8,052 bases of DNA from UBA5359 sp028699365 [NCBI: bacterium] (GTDB lineage Bacteria; UBP13; UBA5359): contig JAQVUQ010000112.1 in assembly GCA_028699365.1 (NCBI GenBank), positions 1 to 8,052 of the forward strand. Direction: 5' to 3'. The translations under genes and the position numbers were made by a program. A model generated the notes under the pieces. It ran no database searches. It was not told the DNA's origin and worked only from the letters and a program-made list of their open reading frames with translations. How positions within the stretch are numbered: the first letter of the stretch is position 1; each line of letters starts with the position of its first letter. Shown here in pieces: positions 1-6,673 of this stretch.

Positions 1-638
1 TAGCCGTCATTCCTGACGGCAACAGGCGCTGGGCGCAGCAGCTTGGCCTGCCCAAAGAGGCCGGATATGCCCGCGGAATAGAACCGGGTGTCAGACTGTG
101 TGAGATCTGCTCCGCGCTGGGTGTGGAGGAGGTAACTCTCTACGGTTTCACTCAGGATAACACCAAGCGCCCCTCAATACAGAGGGAGGCCTTTCAAAAG
201 GCCTGTGTGGATGCCGTAATTAAGGTGGCCGGACACGATGCGTCTCTTCTGGTAGTGGGCGACGATGCTTCTCCCATGTTTCCTCCGGAGCTTAAGCGCT
301 ATACCACCAGACAGAAGTTCGGGCAGGGAAATCTGCGTGTCAATCTGCTGGTCAATTACGACTGGCACTGGGACCTGAGCCGGGCTGTGGAGGATAAGGG
401 CGAATATGTCCAGCGATCACGTAAAACCTTTCTGGAATCCATCGGCTCGGCCGATGTCTCGCGTATAGACCTTCTCATCAGATGGGGTGGGCGCCGCCGG
501 CTGAGCGGGCTGCTGCCGGTACAATCCGTTTATGCCGATTTTTACGTCATCGACGATCTATGGCCCGATTTCCAGCCTGAACAGCTCTTTGCCGCTTTGA
601 GATGGTACGAAAGTCAGGATGTCACTTTGGGCGGCTGA
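1..638 (+). CDS. Undecaprenyl diphosphate synthase (UppS) family cis-prenyltransferase, 5' truncated by window edge
   Basis: Open from the window edge to a TGA at 636-638, about 212 residues; the family is usually 230-260, so only a short N-terminus is missing. The first visible residues, AVIPDGNRRWA, match the UppS substrate/Mg motif (usually MDGNxRWA, with the Asp retained). YGFTQDNTKRP corresponds to the YAFSSENWNRP region (Asn and Arg kept, Trp lost). Near the C-terminus, IRWGGRRRLS and YADFYVIDDLWPDF match IRTGGExRxS and YAELYFxDxLWPDF. By family knowledge such enzymes condense isopentenyl diphosphate in cis onto an allylic diphosphate to make polyprenyl carrier lipids. Several normally strict positions differ: the GH before the first helix is GY, RTGGE is RWGGR, the metal-site Glu is Asp, and NYGGR is NYDWH. 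It is therefore probably a divergent paralogue and not the housekeeping UppS. Family certain, substrate unknown. It converges on the next gene, which starts 41 bp away on the other strand. Confidence 0.88.
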   Translation, partial: AVIPDGNRRWAQQLGLPKEAGYARGIEPGVRLCEICSALGVEEVTLYGFTQDNTKRPSIQREAFQKACVDAVIKVAGHDASLLVVGDDASPMFPPELKRYTTRQKFGQGNLRVNLLVNYDWHWDLSRAVEDKGEYVQRSRKTFLESIGSADVSRIDLLIRWGGRRRLSGLLPVQSVYADFYVIDDLWPDFQPEQLFAALRWYESQDVTLGG

Positions 639-679
639 TGTTATGACGAAATTGGAATTCAGCAATGCAGGTTATGGAG

Positions 680-2221
680 TTATAATTCTATGCGAGCCAG
701 ATCTTTGACCGTCGGGCTATGGATGACTTTGCCGTCACAGGTATAGCGTGATCCGTGGCAGGGACAATCCCAGGTCTTTTCAGCGGGGTTCCAGGAGACT
801 GTGCAGCCCATATGAGTGCAGACAGGAGAGACGGCATGTATATTCCCCTGTTCATCTCTGTAAACGGCCGCTTTCTTTCCATCTATTTCCATTACCTTGC
901 CTTCTCCGTTACCTACTTCCGACAGGCTTTTTTTGCTCTCTACAGATAGATGGCCGCCGGCAAAGTCTTTTACCACCTGGACATTCCGGCTGACAATACC
1001 CTTAATCGATGCCGGCAGGTTCAACCTGGCCGGGGAGTAGAGATCCTTCCACGGATTGCTGCGGCCCAGAACGAGATCGGATAGCAGCATGCCGGCAATG
1101 GTGCCGTGCGTCATGCCCCATCCCTTGAAACCGGTGGCCGTGAAAATCCTGTCCGATGCCGGAGCGACGCTGCCGATGAAGGGTATCATATCCGCTGATC
1201 TGTTATCCTGAGTGGACCATCGATACTCTATCGCCTCTATGTCGAAGTAACGCCTGTAATAGTCCTCCAGATTCTTATAACGTTGTACGGTATCGCCGCC
1301 GTGCCCCGCTTGATGCTTCTCCCCCCCCACCAGCAGGTAAGCTCCGTCATCCGCCAGACGGTGCGGACGTACGGAATGGAACTCATCCTCGTTGCTGTAG
1401 AACAGACCTTGGGGCGGCTGACCCGTAAGCCTCAAACCCAGGACATAGGAGCGAACCGGTGTCATGCGCATGAACAGCTTCAGCGGATCGTATATGGGAA
1501 AATTAGTGGCTACTATGACGTGCCGTGCCCGTATCTTCCCTCTGTCGGTTGTTACTGTGCAGGGACTGCCGTCTTCTACGTCCGTAACTCTGGTATTCTC
1601 GTAGATACGACTGCCGTTGCTGTTGACTTCGGCGGCAAAAGCCAGCAGATACTTTCGCGGATGAAAATAGGCCTGGTCGTCGAAGCGCACGGCACCTTTG
1701 GCCGGTAACGGCAGAGGGATATTATCTACGTAGGATACTTCCAAACCCAGTTTTTCACCTGCTCTGACCTCAGCTTCTATCTCTGCCAGCTTGTCGTCCG
1801 TTACGGCGTAGATATACGCCGGCAAAGGAGTTAAATCGCACTCTATCTTCATCTGCCTGACAAACGAAGCCACTCTGTCTATGGCAGCTTTGTTGGCATC
1901 GGCATAGATGCCGGCCTTCTCCCGGCCGAATTTATCCAGCATGTAACTGTAGAAGATGCCGTGAGCCAGGGTCACCTTGGCTGTAGTATGCCCGGTGACA
2001 TCCTCCACTATGCGTCGTGATTCTATAACCGCAACCTTCAAGCCTGCTCTCTTCAACAGCAAGGCTGAAGTCAATCCGGCTATACCTCCTCCGACGACGG
2101 CCACATCGACGCCAAGATCCCCTTCAGGATAGGGGAAATCCATACCGGGCGCCGTATCCAGCCATAGTGAAACCGGTTTGCCGGGCAGCGTATAGCATGC
2201 CTTGTGCATCTTTTCACTCAT
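680..2221 (-). CDS. FAD-dependent oxidoreductase (DAO family) fused to a C-terminal Rieske [2Fe-2S] domain
   Basis: 513 residues. The N-terminal dinucleotide-binding fold is clear: VDVAVVGGGIAGL at about residues 38-50 (GxGxxG at 44-49), then a beta strand ending in Glu (VAVIE, 63-67). A second FAD-contact motif, TGFKGWGMTHG, lies at about 363-373. The last 80 or so residues form a Rieske domain: C468-T-H470 and C486-x2-H489 are the four cluster ligands. C473 and C488 are placed as the disulfide pair of high-potential Rieske proteins (CTHMGC and CPCHGS). The same two-domain architecture occurs in the B. subtilis YhfW type. The likely role is oxidation of an amine or other small substrate, with electrons passed from flavin to the cluster; the substrate is unknown. 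No signal peptide or membrane segment is seen, so it is probably cytoplasmic. The ATG at 2221 has only a weak AGGGA upstream, about 10 bases away; Met5 is an alternative start. The gene is divergent from the radical SAM gene. Confidence 0.93.
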   Translation of the reverse strand: MSEKMHKACYTLPGKPVSLWLDTAPGMDFPYPEGDLGVDVAVVGGGIAGLTSALLLKRAGLKVAVIESRRIVEDVTGHTTAKVTLAHGIFYSYMLDKFGREKAGIYADANKAAIDRVASFVRQMKIECDLTPLPAYIYAVTDDKLAEIEAEVRAGEKLGLEVSYVDNIPLPLPAKGAVRFDDQAYFHPRKYLLAFAAEVNSNGSRIYENTRVTDVEDGSPCTVTTDRGKIRARHVIVATNFPIYDPLKLFMRMTPVRSYVLGLRLTGQPPQGLFYSNEDEFHSVRPHRLADDGAYLLVGGEKHQAGHGGDTVQRYKNLEDYYRRYFDIEAIEYRWSTQDNRSADMIPFIGSVAPASDRIFTATGFKGWGMTHGTIAGMLLSDLVLGRSNPWKDLYSPARLNLPASIKGIVSRNVQVVKDFAGGHLSVESKKSLSEVGNGEGKVMEIDGKKAAVYRDEQGNIHAVSPVCTHMGCTVSWNPAEKTWDCPCHGSRYTCDGKVIHSPTVKDLARIEL

Positions 2222-2266
2222 GCAAGTCTATTCCCTGTAAGGCGGCAGATCAAACTTACCAATAAC

Positions 2267-2279
2267 TGTGAAATTCACA
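2267..2279. promoter_or_regulatory. Short palindrome in divergent intergenic region, possible operator
   Basis: TGTGAA-A-TTCACA is a perfect 6+6 inverted repeat around one central base. It sits between the divergent Rieske flavoprotein gene and the radical SAM gene, 45 bp and 83 bp from their starts. Flanking CCAA (2259-2262) and TTGG (2282-2285) extend the symmetry by four pairs with a one-base offset. The location fits a transcription factor site controlling one or both genes. The half-sites resemble those of CRP-family regulators, but the spacing (TGTGA-N3-TCACA) is too short for a classic CRP site. No convincing -35/-10 pair was found on either strand of this 141 bp gap. Confidence 0.35.
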
Positions 2280-2362
2280 ATTTGGAATGATTTTTGCCGT
2301 AAAGGGCCTTGCTTGCCCGGTATGGCGGCGTAAGCATGAGAGGTTAAAACCGAGGTGGTAAA

Positions 2363-3772
2363 ATGTCAAAGTATGTCTATGATCTTTTGAATGTACGTAT
2401 GGAGGATAACGGCAGGCAATGCCTGATTGCGGACGGCATGCTGGCAGATCAGGGGGTGGATGTGCTGCTGCGATACTCCCTGGCAAGCGCCGCCCTGGGC
2501 GTGCTGGCCCGATTAAAGTCATCCAGGGAGCTCAACCTTCTCAGTCTGGAGTTTGAAGTCGATACCGATAAGAGAACATTATCCTGCCAGGCAAAGGGAC
2601 CGGCGTCCTCTCTGGTTTTCAAGGAACTGGAAAAGCTTCGTGCCAGGGTCCAGTCTCTGGGACGTCCTCTGGCCATACGGGAGGGAGGCTTTGTCTATAA
2701 CCTCTATCAGCCGCCTATACCGTCCCGGCGATTTGTCAACTCCATGTCCAGGCTGGTGGTGCAGGGGAGAGAGCAGGTAAGGCCGGCAACATGCACCTTA
2801 CAGGTGACTACAAAGTGCCAGTTGAATTGTTACCATTGCAGCGCAGCCAGGTACAAGACCGATCACAGAGCCGAGCTGACCACCGATGAGATGAAATCGG
2901 TCATCAGGCAGGCTGAGGCTCTGGGATGTTTCAATATCGTCTTTACAGGCGGCGAGCCACTGCTGCGCCAGGATATATTCGAACTTATGTCCTTTATCAA
3001 CCGCGATCGGGCGCATCCTTCCATGTTCACCAACGGCCTGCTGCTGACGGACGATAACGTATCGCGTCTCTGCGAAGCCGGGCTGCACTCCGTAATGGTG
3101 TCGCTGGACGATCCGCGTCCCCATGTTCACGATGAGTTGCGACGGGTTCCGGGCGGGTTCGATAAGACAGTGGAAGGTATAAGACGTGCCCTGGAAGCGG
3201 GCATCCTGGTAGGCATATCCACTTACGCCGGTCCTGAGGATGTGCGCGAGGGCCGTGCGGAGCAAATGATCGAGTTGTCCAGGAAGCTGTGTGTACATGA
3301 GGTCACCATCTTCGATATCGTGCCTACGGGCAAGCTGCTGCAAAGCCAGGCGGAGCAGCTTCTCTCTTCCGAGGATAAGCGCCGGTTGATAGAGATGGAG
3401 CGTAAGTACAATTCCATGGAAGTCTATCCCCATGTCATTACCCAGGCTCTGGTCAACGGGCCGGAGGGCTCAGGCTGCTTCGGCGGTCTTTCGCAATTTT
3501 ATATGACCGCATACGGAGATATAGATCCCTGCGACTTTACTCCGTTGACCTTTGGCAATATCCGGGACGAAGCTCTGGAAGATATATGGCAGCGCATGCT
3601 GTCGCACCCCGCTTACGCGCAACGCTGCAATCATTGCCGCATGCAGGACCCCGCTTTTCGCAGCTTATACATAGACAGCATACCGGACGATGCCCTGCTG
3701 CCCTGGCCGGGTTTCGACGAACTTTTGAACATGCCCAACAGCCCTATGGCCGTGTGTACGACGGTGCGATAA
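2363..3772 (+). CDS. Radical SAM protein with N-terminal extension and SPASM-like C-terminus
   Basis: 469 residues. The ATG at 2363 follows GAGGTGG (2352-2358) at suitable spacing. The radical SAM core begins at about residue 142. CQLNCYHC gives C152, C156 and C159 (CxxxCxxC) as 4Fe-4S ligands, and FTGGEPLLR (GGEP at 196-199) is the SAM amino-group motif. TNGLLLT and MVSLDD are later core strands. Toward the C-terminus, C372, C390 in YGDIDPCDFTPLTFGNIRDEALEDIW, and C422-x2-C425 resemble the auxiliary-cluster region of SPASM/Twitch enzymes (PqqE, NirJ/AhbC-D, sactisynthases), though with fewer cysteines than a full SPASM domain. The first 140 or so residues match nothing I recognise. SPASM enzymes usually modify peptides or tetrapyrroles by radical chemistry. 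No precursor peptide or haem gene is visible nearby, so the substrate is open. Ile codons are ATA in 10 of 20 cases. Confidence 0.9.
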   Translation: MSKYVYDLLNVRMEDNGRQCLIADGMLADQGVDVLLRYSLASAALGVLARLKSSRELNLLSLEFEVDTDKRTLSCQAKGPASSLVFKELEKLRARVQSLGRPLAIREGGFVYNLYQPPIPSRRFVNSMSRLVVQGREQVRPATCTLQVTTKCQLNCYHCSAARYKTDHRAELTTDEMKSVIRQAEALGCFNIVFTGGEPLLRQDIFELMSFINRDRAHPSMFTNGLLLTDDNVSRLCEAGLHSVMVSLDDPRPHVHDELRRVPGGFDKTVEGIRRALEAGILVGISTYAGPEDVREGRAEQMIELSRKLCVHEVTIFDIVPTGKLLQSQAEQLLSSEDKRRLIEMERKYNSMEVYPHVITQALVNGPEGSGCFGGLSQFYMTAYGDIDPCDFTPLTFGNIRDEALEDIWQRMLSHPAYAQRCNHCRMQDPAFRSLYIDSIPDDALLPWPGFDELLNMPNSPMAVCTTVR

Positions 3773-3787
3773 TAATTTGCATTTGCC

Positions 3788-3816
3788 TTGACCGGGGATA
3801 AACGATATTGTATAAT
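3788..3816 (+). promoter_or_regulatory. Sigma70-type promoter of the tRNA gene
   Basis: TTGACC (3788-3793) and a perfect TATAAT (3811-3816) are separated by exactly 17 bases, one mismatch from full consensus. Transcription would start at about 3823, leaving a leader of about 28 bases before the tRNA at 3851. The -35 box starts only 16 bases after the radical SAM stop codon, so the tRNA has its own promoter and need not rely on read-through. Confidence 0.85.
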
Positions 3817-3850
3817 GATTCAGCTTGACAAAGTATTACATTCAGGACGC

Positions 3851-3925
<75 letters not shown>

Positions 3926-3937
3926 TACAAAGTTTTT

Positions 3938-3963
3938 AAAGGCGAACAGAGTTCGCCTTTTTT
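3938..3963 (+). terminator. Intrinsic terminator of the tRNA gene
   Basis: AAAGGCGAAC and GTTCGCCTTT form a perfect 10 bp stem around the loop AGA, followed directly by further T residues (six Ts in a row at 3958-3963). It begins 12 bases after the tRNA CCA end. It should separate the tRNA transcript from cobO. Confidence 0.93.
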
Positions 3964-3966
3964 ACT

Positions 3967-3995
3967 TTGGCAAGCAGTTAACAAAAGGCTAATAG
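3967..3995 (+). promoter_or_regulatory. Weak candidate promoter for cobO
   Basis: TTGGCA (3967-3972) and TAATAG (3990-3995) are 17 bases apart, just after the tRNA terminator. The -35 box has five of six consensus bases; the -10 box has only three. A start at about 4002 would give a very short leader with the SD almost at its 5' end. There is no room for a cobalamin riboswitch between the terminator and the cobO start, so cobO does not appear to be riboswitch-controlled here. Confidence 0.3.
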
Positions 3996-4003
3996 CGAGC
4001 TGT

Positions 4004-4010
4004 GAGGAGG
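4004..4010 (+). promoter_or_regulatory. Strong ribosome binding site that fixes the cobO start
   Basis: GAGGAGG lies six bases before the ATG at 4017. A GTG at 4002 in the same frame would extend the protein by five residues, but it overlaps this SD and has none of its own. The ATG is the better start. Confidence 0.85.
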
Positions 4011-4016
4011 ATTAGC

Positions 4017-4610
4017 ATGGGAATCCTTAACCCCTTTGTGCCTTTGTGCCTTTGTGCCTCTGTTCCTGACGAAACAACCGCGCCCGCAGGGCACATCCCC
4101 GGACCAGGCCTGGTGCAGGTCTATACCGGCAACGGCAAGGGCAAAACGACGGCAGCTCTGGGGCTGGCTTTGCGTGCCTGGGGACGCGGAGTGCGCGTCT
4201 GCCTGATCCAGTTCTTCAAAACCCGTGAGACGGGAGAGTTGCTGGCCAATAGAAAATGCGGCCTGTTTGACCATTACAGTGCCGGCAGAGGATTCGTCAT
4301 CGGCGATCCCACCGTGGAGGACGTTGCGGCTGCCGTCCGGGGACTGGAGACCGCTGCCCGCATTCTGAGCGCCGGAGAGCATCAACTGGTGATCCTGGAC
4401 GAGATCAACAATGCCGTTGCCAAGGGACTGCTGAGCGCTGCCGATGTTCTGGCAGCCGTTGCCGGCCGGCATCACGGGGTGGAAGTCGTCCTGACCGGTC
4501 GCGATGCGCCGTCGGAGTTTATTCAGGCGGCCGATCTGGTGACCGTCATGGAGCCGCTGAAGCATCCCATGGATCGGGGCATAGGCGCCAGAGAGGGCAT
4601 AGAATATTAG
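4017..4610 (+). CDS. cobO: Cob(I)yrinic acid a,c-diamide adenosyltransferase (CobA/CobO/BtuR family)
   Basis: 197 residues, close to the usual length (E. coli BtuR 196). The enzyme transfers the adenosyl group of ATP to Co(I) corrinoids in adenosylcobalamin synthesis and salvage. The P-loop YTGNGKGKTTAALG lies at about residues 36-49 and the strand VILDEIN at about 125-131. The family's C-terminal block is present: LTGRDAPSEFIQAADLV, then MEPLKHPMDRGIGAREGIEY at the very end. The first 30 or so residues are poorly conserved. Their coding sequence begins with three exact tandem copies of CCTTTGTG plus one degenerate copy, giving an unusual FVPLCLCASV stretch with two cysteines. In Salmonella CobA the N-terminal helix covers the active site; whether this segment does so is doubtful. 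The gene stands alone, 53 bp after the tRNA terminator and 6 bp from the convergent ferredoxin gene. Confidence 0.95.
   Translation: MGILNPFVPLCLCASVPDETTAPAGHIPGPGLVQVYTGNGKGKTTAALGLALRAWGRGVRVCLIQFFKTRETGELLANRKCGLFDHYSAGRGFVIGDPTVEDVAAAVRGLETAARILSAGEHQLVILDEINNAVAKGLLSAADVLAAVAGRHHGVEVVLTGRDAPSEFIQAADLVTVMEPLKHPMDRGIGAREGIEY
4033..4064 (+). repeat. Tandem octamer repeat (CCTTTGTG) inside the cobO 5' end
   Basis: CCTTTGTG occurs three times without gaps (4033-4040, 4041-4048, 4049-4056), followed by the degenerate copy CCTCTGTT (4057-4064). Eight is not a multiple of three, so gain or loss of one unit would shift the cobO frame. The repeat encodes part of the non-conserved N-terminal segment. 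Confidence 0.8.
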
Positions 4611-4616
4611 CCGTTG

Positions 4617-4817
4617 TCAGCGGGGTTCGCCGTTGATGAAGATGGCGTCGGTGGGGCATAGCTCTGCCGCTTCTTCACAGCATCCTTCCTGCTCGCAGGC
4701 GGCTGCATCTTCCTTGACATGGGAGAGCCCGTCGGCCTGCATCTCGAAAATATCCGGGCAGGCGTTAACGCATATTTCGCAGCCTATACACTTGTCGGGA
4801 TCCACATAAACGTCCAT
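4617..4817 (-). CDS. Small ferredoxin, single [4Fe-4S] cluster type
   Basis: 66 residues, acidic, a soluble electron carrier. CIGCEICVNACP supplies C10, C13 and C16 (CxxCxxC) and C20. C54 in LCPTDAI is the fourth ligand, as in Thermotoga/Desulfovibrio-type single-cluster ferredoxins. The second cluster motif of 2[4Fe-4S] ferredoxins is absent: the middle of the protein has C41, C46 and C47 (CEQEGCC) without CxxCxxC spacing. C20 could form a disulfide with C46 or C47, like the C18-C42 disulfide of D. gigas ferredoxin II; C41 is an extra cysteine. The ATG at 4817 has a strong GGAGGT SD six bases upstream (4824-4829 on the plus strand). The gene lies 74 bp downstream of the ABC exporter pair on the same strand. 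Its electron partners are unknown. Confidence 0.93.
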   Translation of the reverse strand: MDVYVDPDKCIGCEICVNACPDIFEMQADGLSHVKEDAAACEQEGCCEEAAELCPTDAIFINGEPR

Positions 4818-4862
4818 TACAATACCTCCGGTTCATAATAATAATTAATTACCCGTAAAAAG

Positions 4863-4868
4863 ATTATA
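4863..4868 (-). promoter_or_regulatory. Possible -10 box of the ferredoxin gene
   Basis: On the minus strand TATAAT occurs at 4868-4863 in the AT-rich gap upstream of the ferredoxin gene, placing a start at about 4856 and a leader of about 39 bases. No matching -35 is present: the expected spot is the GC-rich palindrome at 4879-4894. The ferredoxin may instead be read through from the ABC genes. Confidence 0.3.
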
Positions 4869-4878
4869 TTAAACGCCT

Positions 4879-4894
4879 TAGGGGACGCCCCCTA
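4879..4894 (-). terminator. Hairpin overlapping the stop codon of the ABC gene, weak terminator candidate
   Basis: TAGGGG (4879-4884) and CCCCTA (4889-4894) form a perfect 6 bp inverted repeat with a four-base loop. The CTA at 4892-4894 is the TAG stop of the ABC exporter gene read on the minus strand. GCCTT (4875-4879) and AAGGC (4904-4908) could form an outer stem. On the minus strand a T-rich stretch follows, but about five bases after the stem, so termination would be inefficient. Partial read-through into the ferredoxin gene is possible. Confidence 0.4.
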
Positions 4895-6673
4895 TGAAGC
4901 CGCAAGGCCGAATTGCTGCTGGAACATGTCGGCGTATACTCCACCCAGATCCAGAAGATAATCGTGCGTACCCTGCTCGACTATGCGACCGTCGTCCAGC
5001 ACGATGATGAGATCGGCATCGATGATGGTAGACAGGCGGTGCGTGATCACCAGACTGGTGCGATTCTTCATGATATCCTGCAGCGTTTCCTGGATGGCTG
5101 CTTCCGTCTGCGCATCCAGGGCCGAGGTACAGTCGTCGAAGATCAGAATGCGAGGCTGGGTAAGCAGGGCGCGGGCGATGGCCACCCGCTGTTTCTGCCC
5201 GCCGGAGAGGCTTACGCCTCTCTCTCCGACCATGGAATAATAACTGTCCGGCAGAGCTTCGACGAAATCATCTATGCGCGCGGCCTGAGTCGCCATGGTC
5301 ATATCCTTATCGGTGGCCCTGGGGCTGCCATAGCAGATATTATCCCTTATGGAACCGCTGAAGAGCATGCTTTCCTGAAAGACTATGCCTATCTGCTTGC
5401 GCAGGCTTTGAATCTTTACCGAACGTATATCCTGGTCGTCAATGGTGATACGGCCCTCTGTCGGATCGTAGAAGCGTGCTATAAGACTGGCCAGGGTGCT
5501 CTTGCCGGAGCCGCTGCGTCCGATAACCGCCACCTTGCTGCCGGGAGGGATATCCAGATTGATATTCTCCAGAACCTGACGCGTGCCGTCGTAACTGAAG
5601 CTGACGTTCTCGAAGCGGATGCGGCCTTCCTCGGCCTTTAGAGCCGGGGCGCCCGGTTTATCGGCTATCTGGGGATACATATCCAGAAGCTCGTATATTC
5701 TGTCCAGTGCGGCCCTCATGCGCTGGATAACGGTATTGATCTGCGAGAAATGCACCGCCGGATTGTACAGGTAGGCTACCAGCGAGTAGAAGGCGATCAG
5801 TCCGCCCGTAGACAACTTGCCCTGGAGCACCAGATAGCCGCCGTACCACAAAACTACAGCCGTTCCCATACCGCTGAGAATCTGGGCTATTATGGACATG
5901 CCGGCAGAGAGCATGGAAGCACGGTAATTGAGGTGATAATACGTCCTCAGCTTCTTGAAGGCGCGGATGTTCTCCTGTTTTTCCTGGTTGAAAGCCTTGA
6001 TAACCCTGATGCCGGATATGCGCTCGCTGAGGTAAGCGATGATCTCGTCGGTTTTTCTTCTTATGCGGTGGCTGTTCTCCCGTACACGGCCGATAAATGC
6101 GTTGTAGTTGATAATGTATGTGGGCACCACCAGGATGGACAGGAGGGCCAACTGCTTGTTCATGGTCAGCAGGATGCCTATGGCCACCGCCAGGGTGATA
6201 AGATCGGTGAAGTATGTGATGAAACTGGTAGTTACCATGTTCTGGACGATATTGACGTCGTTTATCAGCCGGGAAACGATCTTGCCCGACTGGGTGCGGT
6301 CATAATAGCTCAGTTGCAGGCGATTTAACTGAGCGTATATATCACGGCGCAGCATATATACCACCGCCTGGCCCAGGCGAACGACGATAAGACCGCGCAC
6401 GTAAGCCACCACGGCGTTGGCTACTCTCAGCCCCAGATAGACCAGAAATACCCAGACCAGCAAATGGTAGCGCTCCTGGTAGAGCACGTCGTCCACCAGG
6501 TATTTCAGAACCAGAGGCATGACCATGGCAAAGCCGGTATGCATGAACATCAGGACAACGGAGGCCAGAACCTTATCGTAATACGGCCGGATGTATCTTT
6601 GTATCAATCTCAGAAAGTTACGCAATGTTGAGCAGCGCCTCTCTGAGTTCCGGCCTGGACATGATGGCCTCAT
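4892..6673 (-). CDS. ABC exporter half-transporter (membrane domain + ATPase), degenerate-Walker-B subunit
   Basis: Up to 593 residues. The N-terminal six-helix type I exporter domain covers about residues 20-330. The ATPase has Walker A GRSGSGKST (385-393), Q-loop Gln433, signature LSGGQ (489-493), Walker B ILIFDD (509-514) and switch His545. The residue after the Walker B Asp, normally the catalytic Glu, is Asp514 (codon 5134-5132). In TM287/288, LmrCD and BmrCD this substitution marks the subunit with the degenerate ATP site. Start: the ATG at 6673 has GAGGAG ten bases upstream, but its first 16 residues look like an out-of-frame reading of the upstream gene's end. A TTG at 6625 (giving M-RNFLRLIQRYIRPYY) fits family N-termini and overlaps the upstream stop by 8 bp. 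Either way the two genes overlap and are probably translationally coupled. Substrate (drug, lipid or peptide) unknown. Confidence 0.95.
   Translation of the reverse strand: MRPSCPGRNSERRCSTLRNFLRLIQRYIRPYYDKVLASVVLMFMHTGFAMVMPLVLKYLVDDVLYQERYHLLVWVFLVYLGLRVANAVVAYVRGLIVVRLGQAVVYMLRRDIYAQLNRLQLSYYDRTQSGKIVSRLINDVNIVQNMVTTSFITYFTDLITLAVAIGILLTMNKQLALLSILVVPTYIINYNAFIGRVRENSHRIRRKTDEIIAYLSERISGIRVIKAFNQEKQENIRAFKKLRTYYHLNYRASMLSAGMSIIAQILSGMGTAVVLWYGGYLVLQGKLSTGGLIAFYSLVAYLYNPAVHFSQINTVIQRMRAALDRIYELLDMYPQIADKPGAPALKAEEGRIRFENVSFSYDGTRQVLENINLDIPPGSKVAVIGRSGSGKSTLASLIARFYDPTEGRITIDDQDIRSVKIQSLRKQIGIVFQESMLFSGSIRDNICYGSPRATDKDMTMATQAARIDDFVEALPDSYYSMVGERGVSLSGGQKQRVAIARALLTQPRILIFDDCTSALDAQTEAAIQETLQDIMKNRTSLVITHRLSTIIDADLIIVLDDGRIVEQGTHDYLLDLGGVYADMFQQQFGLAAS

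Noticed and set aside
1283-1708. 141-codon plus-strand frame within the Rieske flavoprotein gene
   Set aside because: Antisense shadow of a conserved coding region.
2267-2279. CRP/FNR binding site
   Set aside because: The half-sites resemble TGTGA/TCACA, but the spacer is 3 instead of 6 bases, so only a generic palindrome is claimed.
2798-3433. 211-codon open frame on the minus strand opposite the radical SAM gene
   Set aside because: It lies wholly inside a gene with clear motifs, shows no recognisable domain, and has no convincing SD. It is a GC-driven shadow frame.
3825-3830. Second TTGACA as a -35 box
   Set aside because: No -10 sequence at suitable distance: 17 bases downstream already falls at the start of the tRNA. 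TATTAC is only three bases away.
4002-4016. GTG start for cobO five codons upstream of the ATG
   Set aside because: It overlaps the GAGGAGG that serves the ATG at 4017.
3964-4016. Cobalamin riboswitch upstream of cobO
   Set aside because: Only about 50 bases separate the tRNA terminator from the start codon, far too short, and no B12-box-like sequence was seen.
3978-4565. 195-codon minus-strand frame opposite cobO
   Set aside because: It runs across the tandem repeat and antisense to a conserved enzyme; Gln- and Ser-rich, without motifs.
4617-4817. Two-cluster (8Fe) or 7Fe ferredoxin
   Set aside because: The second half has C41, C46 and C47 without CxxCxxC spacing, so only one cluster is supported.
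4913-5641. 242-codon plus-strand frame opposite the downstream ABC gene, and a similar one at 5750-6328
   Set aside because: Both are antisense to the well-supported ABC transporter and show no family features.
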